In this document: positions 22,166 to 33,839 of the stretch, one piece after another
Numbering within the stretch: the stretch's first letter is position 1
Layout: every line of letters begins with the position of its first letter
Source: Heterohyrax brucei
Taxonomy: Eukaryota; Chordata; Mammalia; Hyracoidea; Procaviidae
NCBI GenBank assembly: GCA_028571685.1
Contig: CM053164.1
Span: forward strand, 40,970,501 to 41,034,500
DNA length: 64,000 nucleotides
Direction: 5' to 3'
Position numbers and translations under genes: made by a program
Notes under the pieces: model-generated
What the model was told of the DNA's origin: nothing
The model's database searches: none
The model's input: the letters and a program-made list of their open reading frames with translations, nothing else

Positions 22166-25100
22166 TTTTTTCTTTTATTATGATTAAATGAAAGTATGCA
22201 ATGCAAGCCAATTCTCCATACCCACCTGTCTGCAACTCTGTCTATTCTCACCACCCTGTGACAGCACACTCCTCCTTTTCAATCTTTACTTCTGGTATTC
22301 TCCCGAAAAATACATGCCCCCTCCTTTCCACCTCCTCTCCCCTCTAGAAAGAAACCAGTAAGACAGCCTTCTATAAATGTATAAACCCATAAAGTACTCA
22401 CACCACACGCTCACTCTGTGTCCCCCAGTGCTATCCATTCATCTGAAGTGTTGACCTCAGTACTGGTTTCAGCAGTAAGTCTTAGGGTCATGTTCCCACA
22501 GGACCCTCTGTGTTCTCGGACCGTCAGTTCTGGTCTTCCAGTAGAATTCTTGATCAGCACACCTTTTCAGCTCATGCTATGTCAGGAACTCTACATTGTG
22601 TTCCCTACCAGGCTATCTTTCATGGTGGCTAGGCATCATCTGGTTCTTCTGGCTTCATGCCGATGTAGTCTCTCAATCATATTGGTCCTTTTGTGTCCTG
22701 GACTCATTTTTCCTTGTGTCTTTGATGTTCTCAGTCATCATCTATTCCACATGGATTGGGACCAATTGATGTTCCTCGGATGGTAGCTTGCTGGCTTTTA
22801 AAACCCCAGATGCCACTCAACAAAATGCGGTGTAGAAGACTCTGTTAGCAAAAGGCTAGTGATGCCAGTTGACCTCAGTGTCCTGTGAAACCACAGTCCC
22901 CAAACCTCTGTCCCTGCTACTCTATCTTTCGAAGTACTGGGTTAAATTTATAAAGCCTTTTAGTTTATGGTATAGTCCAGTTATGCTGACCTGCCTTCCA
23001 CTGAGTGCTGTCACCCCTTCACTTAAATGAGTTCCTATCAACTGTCTAATGTGTGAACAACACTCTCTTTTCCTCCCCACCCTGGTAGCTATCAAAGAGT
23101 CTTTTCTTCTGTACGTAAGTCCTTTTTTAGGTACTGATAATAGTGTTCTCATACAATACTTGTCCTTTTGCAGATGACTGATTTCATCAGCGTAATGTCT
23201 TCTAGCTGACATCAGGTTATGAGATGCTTTCTAAAATCATCGTTGTTCTTTATCATTGCGTAGTGTTCCATTGTGTATACATACCATAGTTTGTTTATCC
23301 ATTCATCTGTTGATGGGTACCTAGGTTGATTCCATCTTTTCATTGTTGTTGACTGCCCTGCAATAAACCTTCATGTGCACGTATCTGTTCGTGCAACAGC
23401 CCTTATTTCTGCAGGATATATTCCAAGCAGTGGGATTGCTGGATTATATGGTGTTTCTATTTCTAGTTTTTTAAGGAAGCACCAAATTGCTTTCCAAAGA
23501 GGTTGTACCATCTTGCATTCCGACCAGCAGTGCAGGAGAATTCCAGTCTCTCCACAGCCTCTCCAGCATTTGTTGTTTTGTGTGTTTTGGATCATGGCCA
23601 ACCTTGTTGGAGTGAGATGGTATCTCACTGTAGTTTTGATTTGGTTTTCTCTGATAGCTAATGATCGTGAGCATTTTCTCATTGTCTTTTGGCTGCCTGG
23701 ATATCTTCTTTGGTGAAGTGTGTGTCCATGTCCTTCTCCCTTGTTTAATTGCATTATTTGTATTTTTCTTGTTGATATTTTGCAGTACCTTGTTCGACTT
23801 GATGGCATTGCGGTGGGGTTTTTATAAATTATGGAAATCAGGCATCGATCCGATACTTAGTCATCAAAATTTTTTTTCCCATTCTGTAGGTTGTCTTTTA
23901 ATTCTCTTGATAGTCTTTAGATGAGCGCAAGTGTTTGATTTCTGATAATCCCCATTCATCGATTTTCTCTACTGTTATTTGTGCATTGTTGGCAAGATTT
24001 TGTAGTCTGTCTAAGCCATGTAGTAGAACTTCTGTTGTTCCTGTCTTTTCTTCCATGATCTTTATCATTTTAGGTTTGATATTTAGGTCTTTGATCCATT
24101 TTGAGTTAGTTTTTGTGTAAGGTTTTTTGCAAATGGATATCCAATTTTGCCACCACCATTTGTTAAAGAGACTGTTTTTATCCCTTTGTTGAATATCAAC
24201 TGTTCATAGGAGGATGGTGATATGTCTGGATTCTCTATTCTGTTGCATTGGTCTATAGGTCTCTTTTCATACCAGTACCAGGCTGTTTTGACTACTGTGG
24301 CAGTGTAGTATGTAAGGTCCAGTAGTGTGAGGGCTCCCACTGTGTTCCTCTTGTTCAGCATTGTTTTACTTATCTTGGGTTTCTTCCCTTTCCAAATGAA
24401 GTTGGTGATTTGTTCTCCATCTCATTAAAAAATGACATTGGAATTAGTATTGGAATTGAATTGTATATTTAGATCACTTTGGGTAAAATAGACATTTTCA
24501 CAATGTTAAGTTTTCCTATCCATGAGCAAGGTAAATTTTACACTTGCCTAAGTCTCTTTTGGTTTCTTGCAGTAGAGTCTTGTAATTTTCTTGTAATTTT
24601 TTTCTGTGTAGATCTCTTACATCTCTAGTTAGATTTATTCCTAGGTGTTTTATCTTCTTGGGGGCTGTTGTAAATGGTATTGATTTGGTGATTTCCTCTT
24701 TGATGATACCTTTGTTGGTGTAAAGGAATCCTACTATTTTATTTATGTTTATCTTCTGTTCTGATGCTTTGATGAACTCTTCTATTAGTTCCAGGAGTTT
24801 ATTTATGGATTCTTTAGGGTTTTCTGTGTATACAATCATATCATCTGCAAATAGGGATACTTTTACTTCTTCTTTACCAGTGCAGATGCCCTGTATTTCT
24901 TTGTCTTGTCTGATTGCTCTGGCCAGAACCTCTAGCACAATGTTGGATAGAAGTGGTGAGAGTGGGCATCCTTGTCTAGTTCCTGTTCTCAGGGGGAATT
25001 CTTTCAGTCTGTCTCCATTCAGGGTGATGTTGGTGGTTAGCTTTGTGTAGATGCCCCTCACTGCATTGAGGAATTTCCCTTCTATTCCTGTTTTGCTGAG

Positions 25101-25195
25101 AGTTTTTAACATGAATAGGTGTTGGACTTTGTCAAATGTCTTTTATGCATCGATTGATAAAATCAAGTGATCCTTACCTTTTGTGTTATTTATGT
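22166..25195 (-). mobile_element. LINE-1, 5'-truncated, minus strand
   Basis: The 3' end lies at 22166 behind an oligo-T tract (the reverse of a poly-A). Bases 24516-25112 on the minus strand encode the reverse transcriptase core: [40 protein letters not shown] and the catalytic FADD box. Bases 23371-23808 give the cysteine-rich ORF2 C-terminus ([20 protein letters not shown]). Stops interrupt the frame. It lies directly against the RTE element on its left. Confidence 0.9.
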
Positions 25196-25199
25196 ACAA

Positions 25200-25690
25200 T
25201 TCCCTGGAGCTACTGTAAAAAAATTAGCAGAAACTGGCTGACTTAAACTGACAGAAATTTATTCACTCACAGTTCTGGAGGTTGGAAATTTGAAATGAAG
25301 AAGCCATGCTCTCTCTAAATGTTTTGGGGAAGACTCCTTCCTTGCTTCCTCTGGCTTCTGTTGGTTCCTGGCTGTTTCTCAGCTTTTAGCAGCCTAGCTC
25401 CAGTCTCTGCCTATCTTCACATGGATGTCTTCCCTTTGTGTCTGTATGTCCTCTCCTCTTTCTTTGAGGACATCAGTCATCAGAATTTAAAGCCACCCGA
25501 ATCCAATATGACCTCAGCTTAATCACGTCCGCAAAATCCCTGTCTATAAAAGTGGCATAGTGAGGGCATCTAACCTATAACTTCATGAATCAGTATCAGC
25601 AACAGCCAAGGCCTGATTCCTATGAGGTAGACAGCTATCAGACATACCTCCTCCTCCTAAACTTTCTACCAGTGCTGACACCAGCCATTC
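25200..25690 (+). mobile_element. MLT1-like LTR (MaLR), plus strand
   Basis: GACAGAAATTTATTCACTCACAGTTCTGGAGGTTGGAA is the classic start zone of MLT1 or MST LTRs. A late GTCAGAATTTAAAGCC-type zone and a worn end follow. Confidence 0.6.
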
Positions 25691-25711
25691 CACCCCTGGC
25701 ATGCTCTACTG

Positions 25712-27665
25712 GTTTTTTGTTTTTGTTTTGTTTTTTATTATTATGACTGAGTAAAAATATACATTCTCATATAAATTTGCATGCCCACCTATGTGCAGCC
25801 TCCACTGTTCTCCCTGCCCGGTGACAGCACACTATTCCGCTGTGCTCCATACATGTCTCATCCTCCCAACAGTTTCTTTTCTCCTCCTCTCCACCCACTC
25901 CCCTTCCTCCAGTCAGAGGTCAGCAGGATGATATCCTATAGATGCATAGAACCATAAAGTGCAGCCAATATATGGTCGCTCTGTGTCACCAAGTCCAATC
26001 CTTTGCTGTCCAAAGAGTGGACCTTCATTGTGATCCATGGGTAAGGGCAGCACCAGGGCCAGGGGCCATGCTCCCAGAGGAACCCTGAAGCCACTGGACC
26101 ATCAATTGTGGTCTTTTAGTGGAGATCTCAGGGTGCACCCCTTTTTATTCTTGTGTTACTGGTGAGATTCAACTTTGTGAGCTTCATCGTGGCTATCACT
26201 GGTGGTGGCCGGGCACCATCCAGTTCTTCTGGTCCCAAGTGATGTAGGCACCCACTCATGTGGGTCTCTCTGTCTTCTGGGTTGTCATTTTGGTCCTCGG
26301 TGAGCATCTGCTCCTGCTGAGTTGGTGCCATTTGCTGTGCCCTCGGATGGCAGCTTGGCAGCTTTTAAGACCCTAGACGCCACTCACCAATGTGGAGTGC
26401 AGACAGCCCTCTTAGCAAATTGCTAGTTGTGCCAATTGGCCTCAATTTCACCTAAGAGCATGGTCCTGTGCCCCCTGTCCCAGCTACTGTGTCCTTGCAT
26501 TATTGGGTTAAGATGGAAGGAGTACTCAAGTTATGTTGAAGTCCATTTAATATTGTTCTTGTTTCTCATGTGTGCTGTCACCAATTTCACCCAACAAAAT
26601 TTCTACCAACAATCTATTCTAAACCCTCTCCCCCTCACCCTCCCTCCCTCCACTCCCTTGCAGCCGTCAAAGAGTCTTTTCTTCTGTGCATAAGTCTGTT
26701 TTTGAGTTCTTATTGTAGGGGTCTCATACAATATTTGTCCTTTTATCTCTGACTACTTTCACTCAACATAGTGTCTTCCAGTTGAAACCAGGTTAGGAGA
26801 TGTTTCCTGGAATCATCATTGTTCTTTATCATTGCATAGTGCCCCACTGAGTACGTATACTATAGTTTACCTATCCATTCCTCTGTTGTTGGGCATCTGG
26901 GTTGATTCCATCTTTTTGCTATTATGGACTGTGCTGTGATAAACATTCTTGTGCATGTATCCATTGGTGTGAATGGCCTTGATTCTGTAGGATATATTCC
27001 AAGTAGTGGAATTACTGGGTCAAATGGTATATCTATATCCATTTTTTAAAGGAAGCACCAGATTGCTTTCCAAAGAGGCTGGACCATTTTGCAGCCCCAC
27101 CAACAGTGTAGGAGAGTTCCACTTTCTCGACAACCTCTTTAGCATTTGTTGTTTTGTGTTTTTTGGATCATGGCCAACCTTATAGGGGTGAGATGGTATC
27201 TCATTGTAGTTTTGATTTGAATTTCTTTAATAACTAACGATTGTGAATATGTCCGCATGTGTTTTTTGGCTGCCTGGATCTCCTCTTCAGAGAAATGTCT
27301 GTCCGTCTCCTTTGCCCATCACTTAAATGGGTGATTTATCTTCTTCTTATTGATATTTTGTAGTACCTTGTAGATTATGGAGCTCAGGCATCAGTCTGAC
27401 ATAGAGTTGCCAGATATTTTTTCCCATTCTGTAGGTGGCCTTTTAACTCTTGTGATAAAGTCTTTGGATGAGCAAAAGTATTTGATTCTTAATAGTTCCC
27501 ATTTATCTATTTTCTCTTCCATTGATTGTGGTTTGTTTGACAGATTTTGAAGTCTGTCTACATTGTGTATTAAAACTTCCGTTGTTATTCCTACTTTTTC
27601 TTTGATGAGCTTTATCATTTTAGATTTAATATTTAGGTCTTTTTCCAATTTGAATCAGTTTTTGT
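25712..27665 (-). mobile_element. LINE-1, 5'-truncated, minus strand
   Basis: A T-rich start (reverse poly-A) at 25712, followed by the same 3'UTR as the element at 22166. The reverse strand shows ORF2 C-terminus pieces at 26860-27042 ([20 protein letters not shown]) and 27391-27648. It closely resembles the plus-strand copy at 59150-61545, so the two belong to one subfamily. Confidence 0.9.
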
Positions 27666-27679
27666 GCTACTGGGTTTGA

Positions 27680-28640
27680 TAGTTTGTTACAGTGGCCAGA
27701 ACTAATGGACCATACTCGCAGTTATGGAATTTATTAAGGAAGTAACAGGTACAATTCAGGTTCAGAAACCACTCAGGATACAGTTCTTTGATGAGAGTAG
27801 CTTCTCAGCTATGCCCGCTGGCAGGTCTCTCTCTGGCCCTCTTGGCCCTCAGCCCCTCAGCCTGACCTCCTGACCAGTCCTCTGCCTTGCTTGGACAAGT
27901 GTTACAAAGCACTTCAGCTCCCCTGATAACTGACCAGAGGCATTCTATTCTGCCAGTAAGCCTTGGCCTGAAGGCACTCAGTTCTCTAGCTGGCGTGAGT
28001 TGGCAAGCCTAGTTCCACTAATAAGTGCCTGGAGGTACCCCACTCCATCAGCCAGCCTCCTGCCTGAAAGTGCTCAGCTTTCATGCTCTGTGAACTGGGA
28101 ATCCCAACACATGGTCCCCTAGTTCTGCTGTCTCTGCTTTCACGATTTCTCTGCTGCTGCCTCTCACTCTCTCTTGTGTTACAGCTCTCTCTCTCTCTGT
28201 CTCCAGGGTCTATGAGGTTCTCAGCACAGGGATCCAATGTCCAGTGGATATGCTGGACTTCTGGCTCTTCTTTCTTGGTGGTAATGAGATCCCCTGTTTC
28301 CACTTCTGGATGGCTCATCTTAAGCCTAGCAGGATGGTGAAACTGACCAATCCCCACATTAGGGTTCCATACACTTTATTTCCATGCTCCTACCCCATAA
28401 TTGTGCCATGCACCTTATCTGCATTATTAGTGAGCTGTTTAACCCCTTTTTGGGCCACAGGCACCTTATTGATGTAGTCCTAAAGAATCATTTGTTGGGA
28501 GTTATAAGACCGCAGCTAGAAGGGCTATATTAAGTAATTCTCTGCATCACACCCTGTTTCTAAATAAGCTCACACTCTGAGGTTCTAAGTGGACATAAAT
28601 TTGAGGGAATACTCTTCAACTGACCACACCCCTCCATCAT
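27680..28640. mobile_element. Possible LTR-like repeat, class not assigned
   Basis: The phrases TAGTTTGTTACAGTGGCCAGAACT and TATGGAATTTATTAAGGAAG near 27680-27745 recall an endogenous retrovirus LTR start. The rest, rich in CT runs (28155-28205), is not recognised. Edges and identity are uncertain. No retroviral gene is present. Confidence 0.35.
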
Positions 28641-28748
28641 TATTCTACCCATGAGGCAACCTGTTCTATCTTATCTAGGACCCTTGGGGGCCTCTAACCA
28701 CTCACTGTCTTTCTCTGTCGCATTACTAACTTTTCCTGAGGGTTCATA

Positions 28749-28905
28749 AAACCAAACCAACTCACTGCCGTCGAGTCAATTTTGACTCATAGTGACCCTA
28801 TAGGACAGAGTAGAACTTTCCCATAGTGTTTCCAAGCAGTGCCTGGTGGATTGACCTTTTGGTTAGCAGATGCAGCACTTAACCACTATGCCAGCAGGGT
28901 TTCCT
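28749..28905 (-). mobile_element. AfroSINE, minus strand
   Basis: AACTCACTGCCGTCGAGTCAATTTTGACTCATAGTGACCC (reversed tail) through CACTTAACCACTATGCCAGCAGGGTTTCC (reversed head). Confidence 0.9.
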
Positions 28906-28909
28906 TGCT

Positions 28910-29520
28910 TTGTGGGCTGGGAAGCGTTCATCTCCCTCCCAGGGTCTTTGCTTCAAGGCCAGCCTCCCTATCTCTTCCTTGAATTTCATCTCTGAGCTAT
29001 TCTCCCTGTTCAGGGAAGGTGGGGCAGTTTCATAGGTAACTGACATCTCTTCCACAATCCTCAGGAACTAAGGAACCGTCCTAAGAAGAGGGGTCAGAGG
29101 CTCCTTGGAGACCTGGGCTTTGTAACAAGGACACCCCTTCTCCAGAAGAACCATTAGCCCTTTAAATAAACCTCCATCTGTCAATTCAAGTCAACAAATA
29201 TGTACAAAGCATCAACTGGTGCCAGAATGCCAGGGTTAAAAAGATGAGGAAAAGGTAGGCTTTTCTGCCCACAGAGTTTATAATTCAGAAAGAAAGGACA
29301 TACAAAAGATGCAGGTGATCACAACACAGCAAAGTATGAACCGAAGGGTCTAAGACGCACAAAGAACAAAGGCAGTTCACTAGAGGCCCCGTGGAAAAGG
29401 AGGTATTTGAAATCTTCCTTGAGGAGATGAATCAGATCACAGTGGAGAGGAGAAGAGCAGAGAGAAAAGCCATATGGATGGAAGAGAGGAGAAAAGACTT
29501 GAGGTGGAGGTACAGGCAGT
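28910..29520. other. CIMIP2C intron 1, no feature recognised
   Basis: Partly purine-rich (29400-29520). Resembles old dispersed repeat sequence but is not assigned. No exon. Confidence 0.4.
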
Positions 29521-29524
29521 GCTT

Positions 29525-30115
29525 TAGGGCTCTAGGACCACCAAAATGTCACAAACCGGGTAGCTCATAAGAAAAGACACTTATTGTCTCATAGCTCTGG
29601 AGACTAGGAGTTTGAAATCTGGGTGTTGGCAGGGCCATGTTCCTTCCGAAGACTCTAGGGAAAGATCCCTCCTCATCTCCCTCAGCTCGTGGCAGCCCCA
29701 GGTGTTCTTTGACTTGTAGAAGCTTCTTCATATGGCTGTCATCCCTCTACCTCTGTCTGTTCTTTTATATAGACACCACTCAGATTAGATTGGAACTCAC
29801 TGTTCTCCAGTATGGAGCCTTGGTAGTACAGTGGTTAACAGCTGGGCTGAAAACTGAAAGGCCAGCCATTCAAATCCACCAACCTCTGCTTGGAAATCCT
29901 ATGGGGCAGTTATTCTCTGCCCTACAGGGATGCTAGGAGTCAGAATTGACTAGACGGTAATGGGTTTTATTTCTGCTCCAACATGACCTCATATTGACCT
30001 AACTGGTAAATATCTTCAAAGACCCTATTTCCAAACAAGGTCATGCTCACAGGTACTAGGGGTTAGGACTTCATCACTTCTTTGGGGAATACAATTTAAC
30101 TGGTAACTGGCAGTA
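29525..30115 (+). mobile_element. MLT1-like LTR (MaLR) split by an AfroSINE
   Basis: GGCTCTAGGACCACCAAAATGTCACAAACCGGGTAGCTC opens an MLT1-like LTR; TCTCATAGCTCTGGAGACTAGGAG follows. The LTR resumes after the SINE with TGACCTCATATTGACCTAACTG and GACCCTATTTCCAAACAAGGTC. Its end is near 30115. Confidence 0.65.
29815..29975 (+). mobile_element. AfroSINE inserted into the LTR, plus strand
   Basis: GGAGCCTTGGTAGTACAGTGGTTAA through GTCAGAATTGACTAGACGGTAATGGGTTT. It breaks the LTR, so this SINE is younger than that LTR. Confidence 0.9.
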
Positions 30116-30119
30116 AGTT

Positions 30120-31645
30120 TTCAAAGCAGCAAACAGCCTAGTTTGCTACAGCGGCAAAGCTGCAATGTAAAGAGTAAACACGGCTGGAAGGAGAGGTTGG
30201 GCCTGTATCAGCGAGGATGTGAGTACCTGGCCTATTTGCTCTTAATTTCACAGGTAATGGGGAGTCCTTGAGGAAGGATGTGATGAGAACTATACTCAGT
30301 AGGAAATGTGGAGAAAGACACCATGTGGCACGGAACATGCTGAACGGTAGCTAGTTAATTAGTTAGCAAGATGGCTCATGGGATCCCTGATGGCTCATGG
30401 TAATTAATTTTAATGTTAGCTATGGGACAAACCAATGCTATTAAGAGGCACGGAAAGGACTAATCCCTGTACACAGCAGTAACCCAAAGTGGGTCTTACT
30501 TAGAGTCCATGTGATCATTGTCCAGGATCCCTGCTGGGCACTGCCTCCTGGATTGTGTGGTCTATAGGTGAATGGGGGAAGAAGGGGAGAGTAGCTGAAG
30601 TGTTACAGGGAGAGACGTGGTGGTCACAGTCTCCATGACAGACACTGGCATAAGGGACTGCTGATGCTTCTTTATAAAACCACCCATTCCCCTTGGCTCC
30701 TCTCCACCCTAGCTGACCTGAGAGGAGATCAGTGACAACAAGTCTCCGTAAGGCTCTACTGCAGAGCTGCACAGCGTTCCACTCAAGGCCCACAAATGTA
30801 AGTGCATTCAAGGGAGATGGCCCAACCGTGTCAAAGTGGCCACTAAAACATGAACATATACCGAGGCTCACCAACCTGCCAGAACTGCAAGTTCTGAAAG
30901 GCACACAGGCAGAAGCTGAGGAGGATTACAGAGGAAAGGGCATCTATTGAGATGCAAATATCTTGGCATTCAGTGAAGGTGGAAAAGTGGGGAGCAGAGA
31001 GCTTGGGGGTGGCTAAGACAAGAATCACAAGAACACATCACGTTTCTATAGCTCCTCTCTCTGGGGGCACCCAAAGCTGTCTATGTGTGTGCTGTGTGTT
31101 TGCTGTGTGCACTCCATAGATCAGAGCCTAGCACCTCTTAGAATGGTGTCCCAGGACGTGACGCCCCATATTTATAAGACATCTCATTCCTTCAATGCCC
31201 AGTTATTGCACAGATGTCATGCGTCAGGTGCTGTGTAAGTGGAGAAGATAAATGAGAACCCAATTAGCAGGAGATGCATGGATTTGGATTTGAGTGGATT
31301 TAAGGCTGATATTAAGCATAGGTACTAGGCATAGGGTCTGTGGTCAGGGAAGGCAGTGGAGGGCTTGGCTTCTCCTGACTCAGTGGGAAACCCCAGATGG
31401 ACAGGAGAAGAAATAGTGTTCCAGGGAGAGGAAAGATGCACAAGAGCTCAGTGGTTTCGAGAGCGTGTGGAGCCGAGATGCAGGAACACTCCTGGAGTAT
31501 CAGGTGCCTGTGGAAGGGATAGGAGACGAGCCAGTGATCCAGAGAGTGTCTGAGAAAGAGTTCTGTGGCCTCAGTGTGGGCAGCAGACTGGTGGGACAAA
31601 AACAACCTAGGAGGCCAGCTAGGAGATCTGAGATTGTCCGGGTGA
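30120..31645. other. CIMIP2C intron 1, no gene recognised
   Basis: Includes a short (TGTGTGCTG)-like tract at 31081-31107. The remainder has old-repeat character near 30150-30330 (GGTAATGGGGAGTCCTTGAGG) but no family was assigned. No exon. Confidence 0.4.
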
Positions 31646-31649
31646 GCCC

Positions 31650-31857
31650 AAAGGAGTCCTGGTGGTGCAGTAGCTGAGTGCTCAACTGCTAGTTATGTTG
31701 GTGGTTTGGCTGCTCAAACCTACAGCCACTCCACAGGAGAAAGGTCTGGTGATCTGTTCCGGAAAATTACAACCTACAAAAACCTATGGGGAAGTTCTAC
31801 TGTGTCACATGGGATCACTGTGAGCCAGAATCTATTTGAAGGCACCTACCAACAGAT
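31650..31857 (+). mobile_element. AfroSINE variant, plus strand
   Basis: AAAGGAGTCCTGGTGGTGCAGTAGCTGAGTGCTC head, CTACTGTGTCACATGGGATCACTGTGAG middle. First of two head-to-tail copies. Confidence 0.85.
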
Positions 31858-32035
31858 GGGAAAACCTGGTGGTATAGTGTGTTTAAGCATTGCATCTGCT
31901 AACCAAACAGTCCACAGTTCAGTGTGCCAGGTGCTCTTTGGAAACTCTATGGGGAAGTTCTACTCTAACCTATAGGGTCACTATGAGTCGGAATAGACTC
32001 GGCCGCGGTGGGTTATTTTTGTTTTTGTTTTAACA
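31858..32035 (+). mobile_element. AfroSINE, plus strand
   Basis: GGAAAACCTGGTGGTATAGTG head, CTAACCTATAGGGTCACTATGAGTCGGAATAGACTCGG tail and TTTTTGTTTTTGTTTT end. Second of two head-to-tail copies. Confidence 0.9.
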
Positions 32036-32039
32036 ACAG

Positions 32040-32700
32040 GTAAGTGTAGCAGTCGGGTGGAGGACAGCCATGGGATCAGGGCTAATGAAGGTGCATAAGC
32101 AAAACCTGGAGGAGAGGTAGATGCGCTGGGTGACAGACTAGGGAGGAGGGCAGGGAGGCTCCTGCTGCTGGCTTAGGTGAAGGCTGGACAGGATGGTGTC
32201 ACCAGGCAAGCATGCCCAGGAGGAGGGACAGGTGCCTTTGGCCATGCTGGGTTTGTGGCATCCATGGGTGAGTCCTGTGTGGGCAGCTGGGTGTGTTGGA
32301 TGTGCCACTGGGGGAATGACAGGAGCTGGACGGATCTAGGTGTCACAGCTTACAGGAGGTGTTAAAGCCCGAGATGGATGAGATCTCCTGGAGGGAGCAC
32401 AAAGATGATCCTAGGACAACACCAGGGGTAATAAGACTAGCAGACTCACAGTCATCCCCTCTGCACTGCGGGTCCTCCTCAAAGCCTCCCTCTGATGAAG
32501 ACTCCACAGAACTCGCTGACACCCACCTTCAGGAAAGCACCTTCCCACTTCCACATTAATAGCACAGACTCTTGGTTGGATTCTGACTTGGACTGGAGCT
32601 TGTTGTACCCACGCTGGCACCCAGCGCAGGGCCTGGCACACACACAGTGCAGCTCAGTACGTACTGACCAAGATGGTAGGCACAGAAGGGCAGGGCTTTC
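32040..32700. other. CIMIP2C intron 1, no feature recognised
   Basis: GC-moderate intronic sequence. No exon or repeat recognised. Confidence 0.4.
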
Positions 32701-32705
32701 TTATC

Positions 32706-32892
32706 AGAGCCCCAGGGTGGTGCGAAAGGTTACGCACTTGACTACTAGCCGAAAGGTCTACGTAGGGGGGCCTGGTGCTCTGCTTCCGAAAGGGCGTAGC
32801 CTTGGGAATCCTGTGGGGCAGCTCTGCTCTGCACACACGGGGTCACCACGGGTCAGAATCCACTGGATGGCAACTAACAACAACAACAGCAA
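32706..32892 (+). mobile_element. AfroSINE variant, plus strand
   Basis: AGAGCCCCAGGGTGGTGCGAAAGG head; CTCTGCACACACGGGGTCACC middle; ends in a CAACTAACAACAACAACAGC tail. Confidence 0.85.
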
Positions 32893-32894
32893 GA

Positions 32895-33640
32895 CACGCC
32901 TTGTGCCAGCACAAAGTACCTTCTCAATAAGGTAATTTTTAACTCCATCTGACTTTTTTTGAAAAAGGATATATGTACTAAGAAAAAAGGAATAAATTAC
33001 CCAAATCCAGACGCTCAGGATGAAGCAGGGTTAACATTTGGTGAACTTCATGCCAAATTTCTCTTTACGTGCACATTCAGATAAAAGACTACATGGATGC
33101 ATGGATGGATAGAAAGACAGGCAAAAGCAATTCCCAGAAACTTTACAATGAAAAGCATGAAATTTAATCTCAATAGAACTTTAAAAAATGAAGTAAAATG
33201 AGAAGAATAGCTAGACTTTAGATAAATGTGAATTCATCAGAAGAGACATTAGTTCCTAAAAGATCAGAAAGAGAGAGAGAATAAAAATCACTAAGACATT
33301 GGAGTCATTGTGGTTTGTTCTTTTTTTTAAATTTAAAACATGTTTAATTTTAGATAGCATGAATTAACTCTCTTTAAAGAGATTATTAGTACCTGCACTC
33401 CCAGCTGCCTCTTCCCACCCACCCACCCCCAGTTTTTTGTTGATTCAACTATTTTTACTTTGACAGGTTTTATAACATTTATATTCTATTCTAAAACCAT
33501 CCTCCACCTCGTTGCTGTTCTTAGTTCTGTTAGGTAGATTTGAAGTTCACCACCAACCATTCTAACACACTTCCTGCATAACTGAGTACTTTTTCTTCTT
33601 TTTGGTGGTGGGATGTTAACACTGAATACATCTCTGAAGA
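32895..33640. other. CIMIP2C intron 1, AT-rich, no feature recognised
   Basis: AT-rich stretch with GATGCATGGATGGATAGA and GAGAGAGAGA short tracts. It resembles worn L1 in places. No exon. Confidence 0.4.
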
Positions 33641-33644
33641 AGAC

Positions 33645-33830
33645 CTGAAATCCATTGCCCTTAGTCAATTCTAATTCATGGAGATCCCATGTGTCACAGT
33701 GCAGAACTGAGTTCCACAGGGCTTTCTTGGCTGTGAACTTCGTGGAAGCAGGTCTTCATGCCTGTCTTCCACGGTATCGTGGGGTGGATTCAGATGACCA
33801 GCCTTTCAAGTAGCCCAAACGAATGCAAAC
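33645..33830 (-). mobile_element. AfroSINE variant, minus strand, diverged
   Basis: TGAAATCCATTGCCCTTAGTCAATTCTAATTCATGGAGA tail, reversed, then CCCATGTGTCACAGTGCAGAACTG and GTGGATTCAGATGACCAGCC. Confidence 0.75.
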
Positions 33831-33839
33831 TGCCTGTAA

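Noticed and set aside
24516-25112. 198-codon frame with reverse transcriptase motifs as a possible host gene
   Set aside because: It is plainly L1 ORF2 ([14 protein letters not shown]) inside a truncated, broken LINE.
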